Both the position numbers and the translations under genes were made by a program. Shown piece by piece: positions 63,598 to 64,000 of a stretch of 64,000 nt of DNA (its first letter is position 1; the number at the start of each line of letters is the position of its first letter). This DNA is from Actinoplanes palleronii (lineage in GTDB: Bacteria > Actinomycetota > Actinomycetes > Mycobacteriales > Micromonosporaceae): the NCBI RefSeq assembly GCF_016862315.1, contig NZ_BOMS01000031.1:104028-168027 (forward strand). The letters run 5' to 3'. Under the pieces are notes generated by a model. It searched no databases. It was not told the DNA's origin and worked only from the letters and a program-made list of their open reading frames with translations.

Positions 63598-64000
63598 CGC
63601 AGCTCGCAGCCACAGCCACAGCCACCCAAACTCCCCACGCCCGTGGTTGTCACACGTTGCGTGGGGACTTTCGGTGCGCCCCGCGCCCAAACTCCCCACG
63701 CTCGGGGTTGTCACGCGTTGTGTGGGGACTTTCGGTGCGTTCCGCGCCCAAACTCCCCATGCTCGGGGGTTTTCAGCCCTGCGTGGGGACTATTGGTTCG
63801 CTCCGCGCCCAAACTCCCCACGCTCGGCCGTTCCGGGCGTTGCGTGGGGACTATTGGTTCGCTCCGCGCCCAAACTCCCCACGCTTGGCGGTTGTTGGCC
63901 CGGCGTGGGGACGTTGGGTTTGCTTCGTGCTGGACGGCGCTGCGGTTGGAGGTCTGACCGTGACCACCCGCGGACGTCGCCCCGGAGGGGTCCGCGTTCT
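63598..64000. other. spacer at the window's right edge
   Basis: It consists mainly of the 61-bp tandem array (63625-63929). The last 70 bp show no recognisable feature. An open frame at 63643-63957 is created by the repeats and is not believed to be coding because the 61-bp period shifts frame in every unit. Confidence 0.6.
63625..63929. repeat. 61-bp tandem repeat, 5 copies, each with an internal inverted repeat
   Basis: Units start at 63625, 63686, 63747, 63808 and 63869 with CCCAAACTCCCCACGC; the period is exactly 61. Each unit holds CTCCCCACGC facing GCGTGGGGAC about 18-20 bases later, able to form a hairpin; the loop varies while the arms and the GCGCCCAAACTCCCC border are conserved. 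It lies just after the ABC operon. Confidence 0.95.

Noticed and set aside
63625..63929. CRISPR array
   Set aside because: Whole 61-bp units are conserved, with only hairpin loops varying; there are no unique spacers of constant length and no cas genes in the window.
63643..63957. 104-codon frame across the 61-bp repeats
   Set aside because: Period 61 is not divisible by 3, so each unit is read in a different frame; not a conserved protein.

Overview
The window is high-GC actinobacterial DNA. The gene set (histidine utilisation with an RpiR-type regulator, secreted CBM2/GH12 and GH9 cellulases, an expansin, paired lipoprotein L,D-transpeptidases, ECF sigma factors, many GTG starts and ATGA/GTGA overlaps) fits Micromonosporaceae, most likely an Actinoplanes-like soil organism. 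That placement is inferred from gene content; no marker gene settles it.

Region 1 (1-2741) is chromosomal backbone: a minus-strand hut operon with a SIS-domain regulator, urocanase and the start of an M20 amidohydrolase. Region 2 (2747-32840) is a 30.1-kb accessory island that I interpret as one Tn7-like transposon. Its ends are imperfect inverted repeats (22 of 27 bases identical, TGC...GCA). They carry an internally repeated transposase-binding-like site and are flanked by an identical 5-bp target duplication, TGGGG. A tnsA-like gene lies just inside the right end, followed by a tnsB cut off after about 100 codons; no tnsC, tniQ or tnsD is visible, so the element looks stranded.

The cargo includes an EACC1 + caspase/nSTAND1/WD40 conflict module, a TPR-bearing STAND NTPase, and a 938-aa fusion of a PD-(D/E)XK nuclease to a STAND ATPase. 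It also holds a compact six-gene metabolic cluster: a methyltransferase with an unusual N-terminal domain, two PLP aminotransferases, a 2-hydroxyacid-dehydrogenase-like protein lacking canonical catalytic residues, an SDR and a ureohydrolase. Many decayed genes lie between these: RCC1, ESX-substrate-like proteins, a DUF2493-like protein and nested IS5-type transposases.

Region 3 (32846-64000) is backbone again. It holds a MOSC protein, a putatively CebR-controlled expansin, tRNA-Leu(UAG), a Bcp peroxiredoxin, a SpeD-like pyruvoyl decarboxylase and an Asp23 protein. Next come a coupled MauE / DsbA-like / membrane-protein operon behind an ECF sigma factor, and a divergent CopC-CopD fusion. A 1,234-aa low-complexity membrane protein, oligoribonuclease and tRNA-His follow. 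The last part has a CBM2-GH12 cellulase, an ECF sigma with its membrane partner, two L,D-transpeptidases, two identical tRNA-Lys(CUU) genes around a SEC-C protein, a GH9 lipoprotein, a flavin reductase and a sulfatase lipoprotein. An ABC importer operon follows, preceded by a possible Cys-rich leader ORF, and the window closes with a 61-bp tandem repeat of exact period.

Working together: the cellulose genes (expansin, GH12, GH9) form a dispersed cellulolytic regulon, two of them with CebR-like operators. The island appears to have landed just upstream of the hut regulator and to have brought defence and specialised-metabolism cargo.
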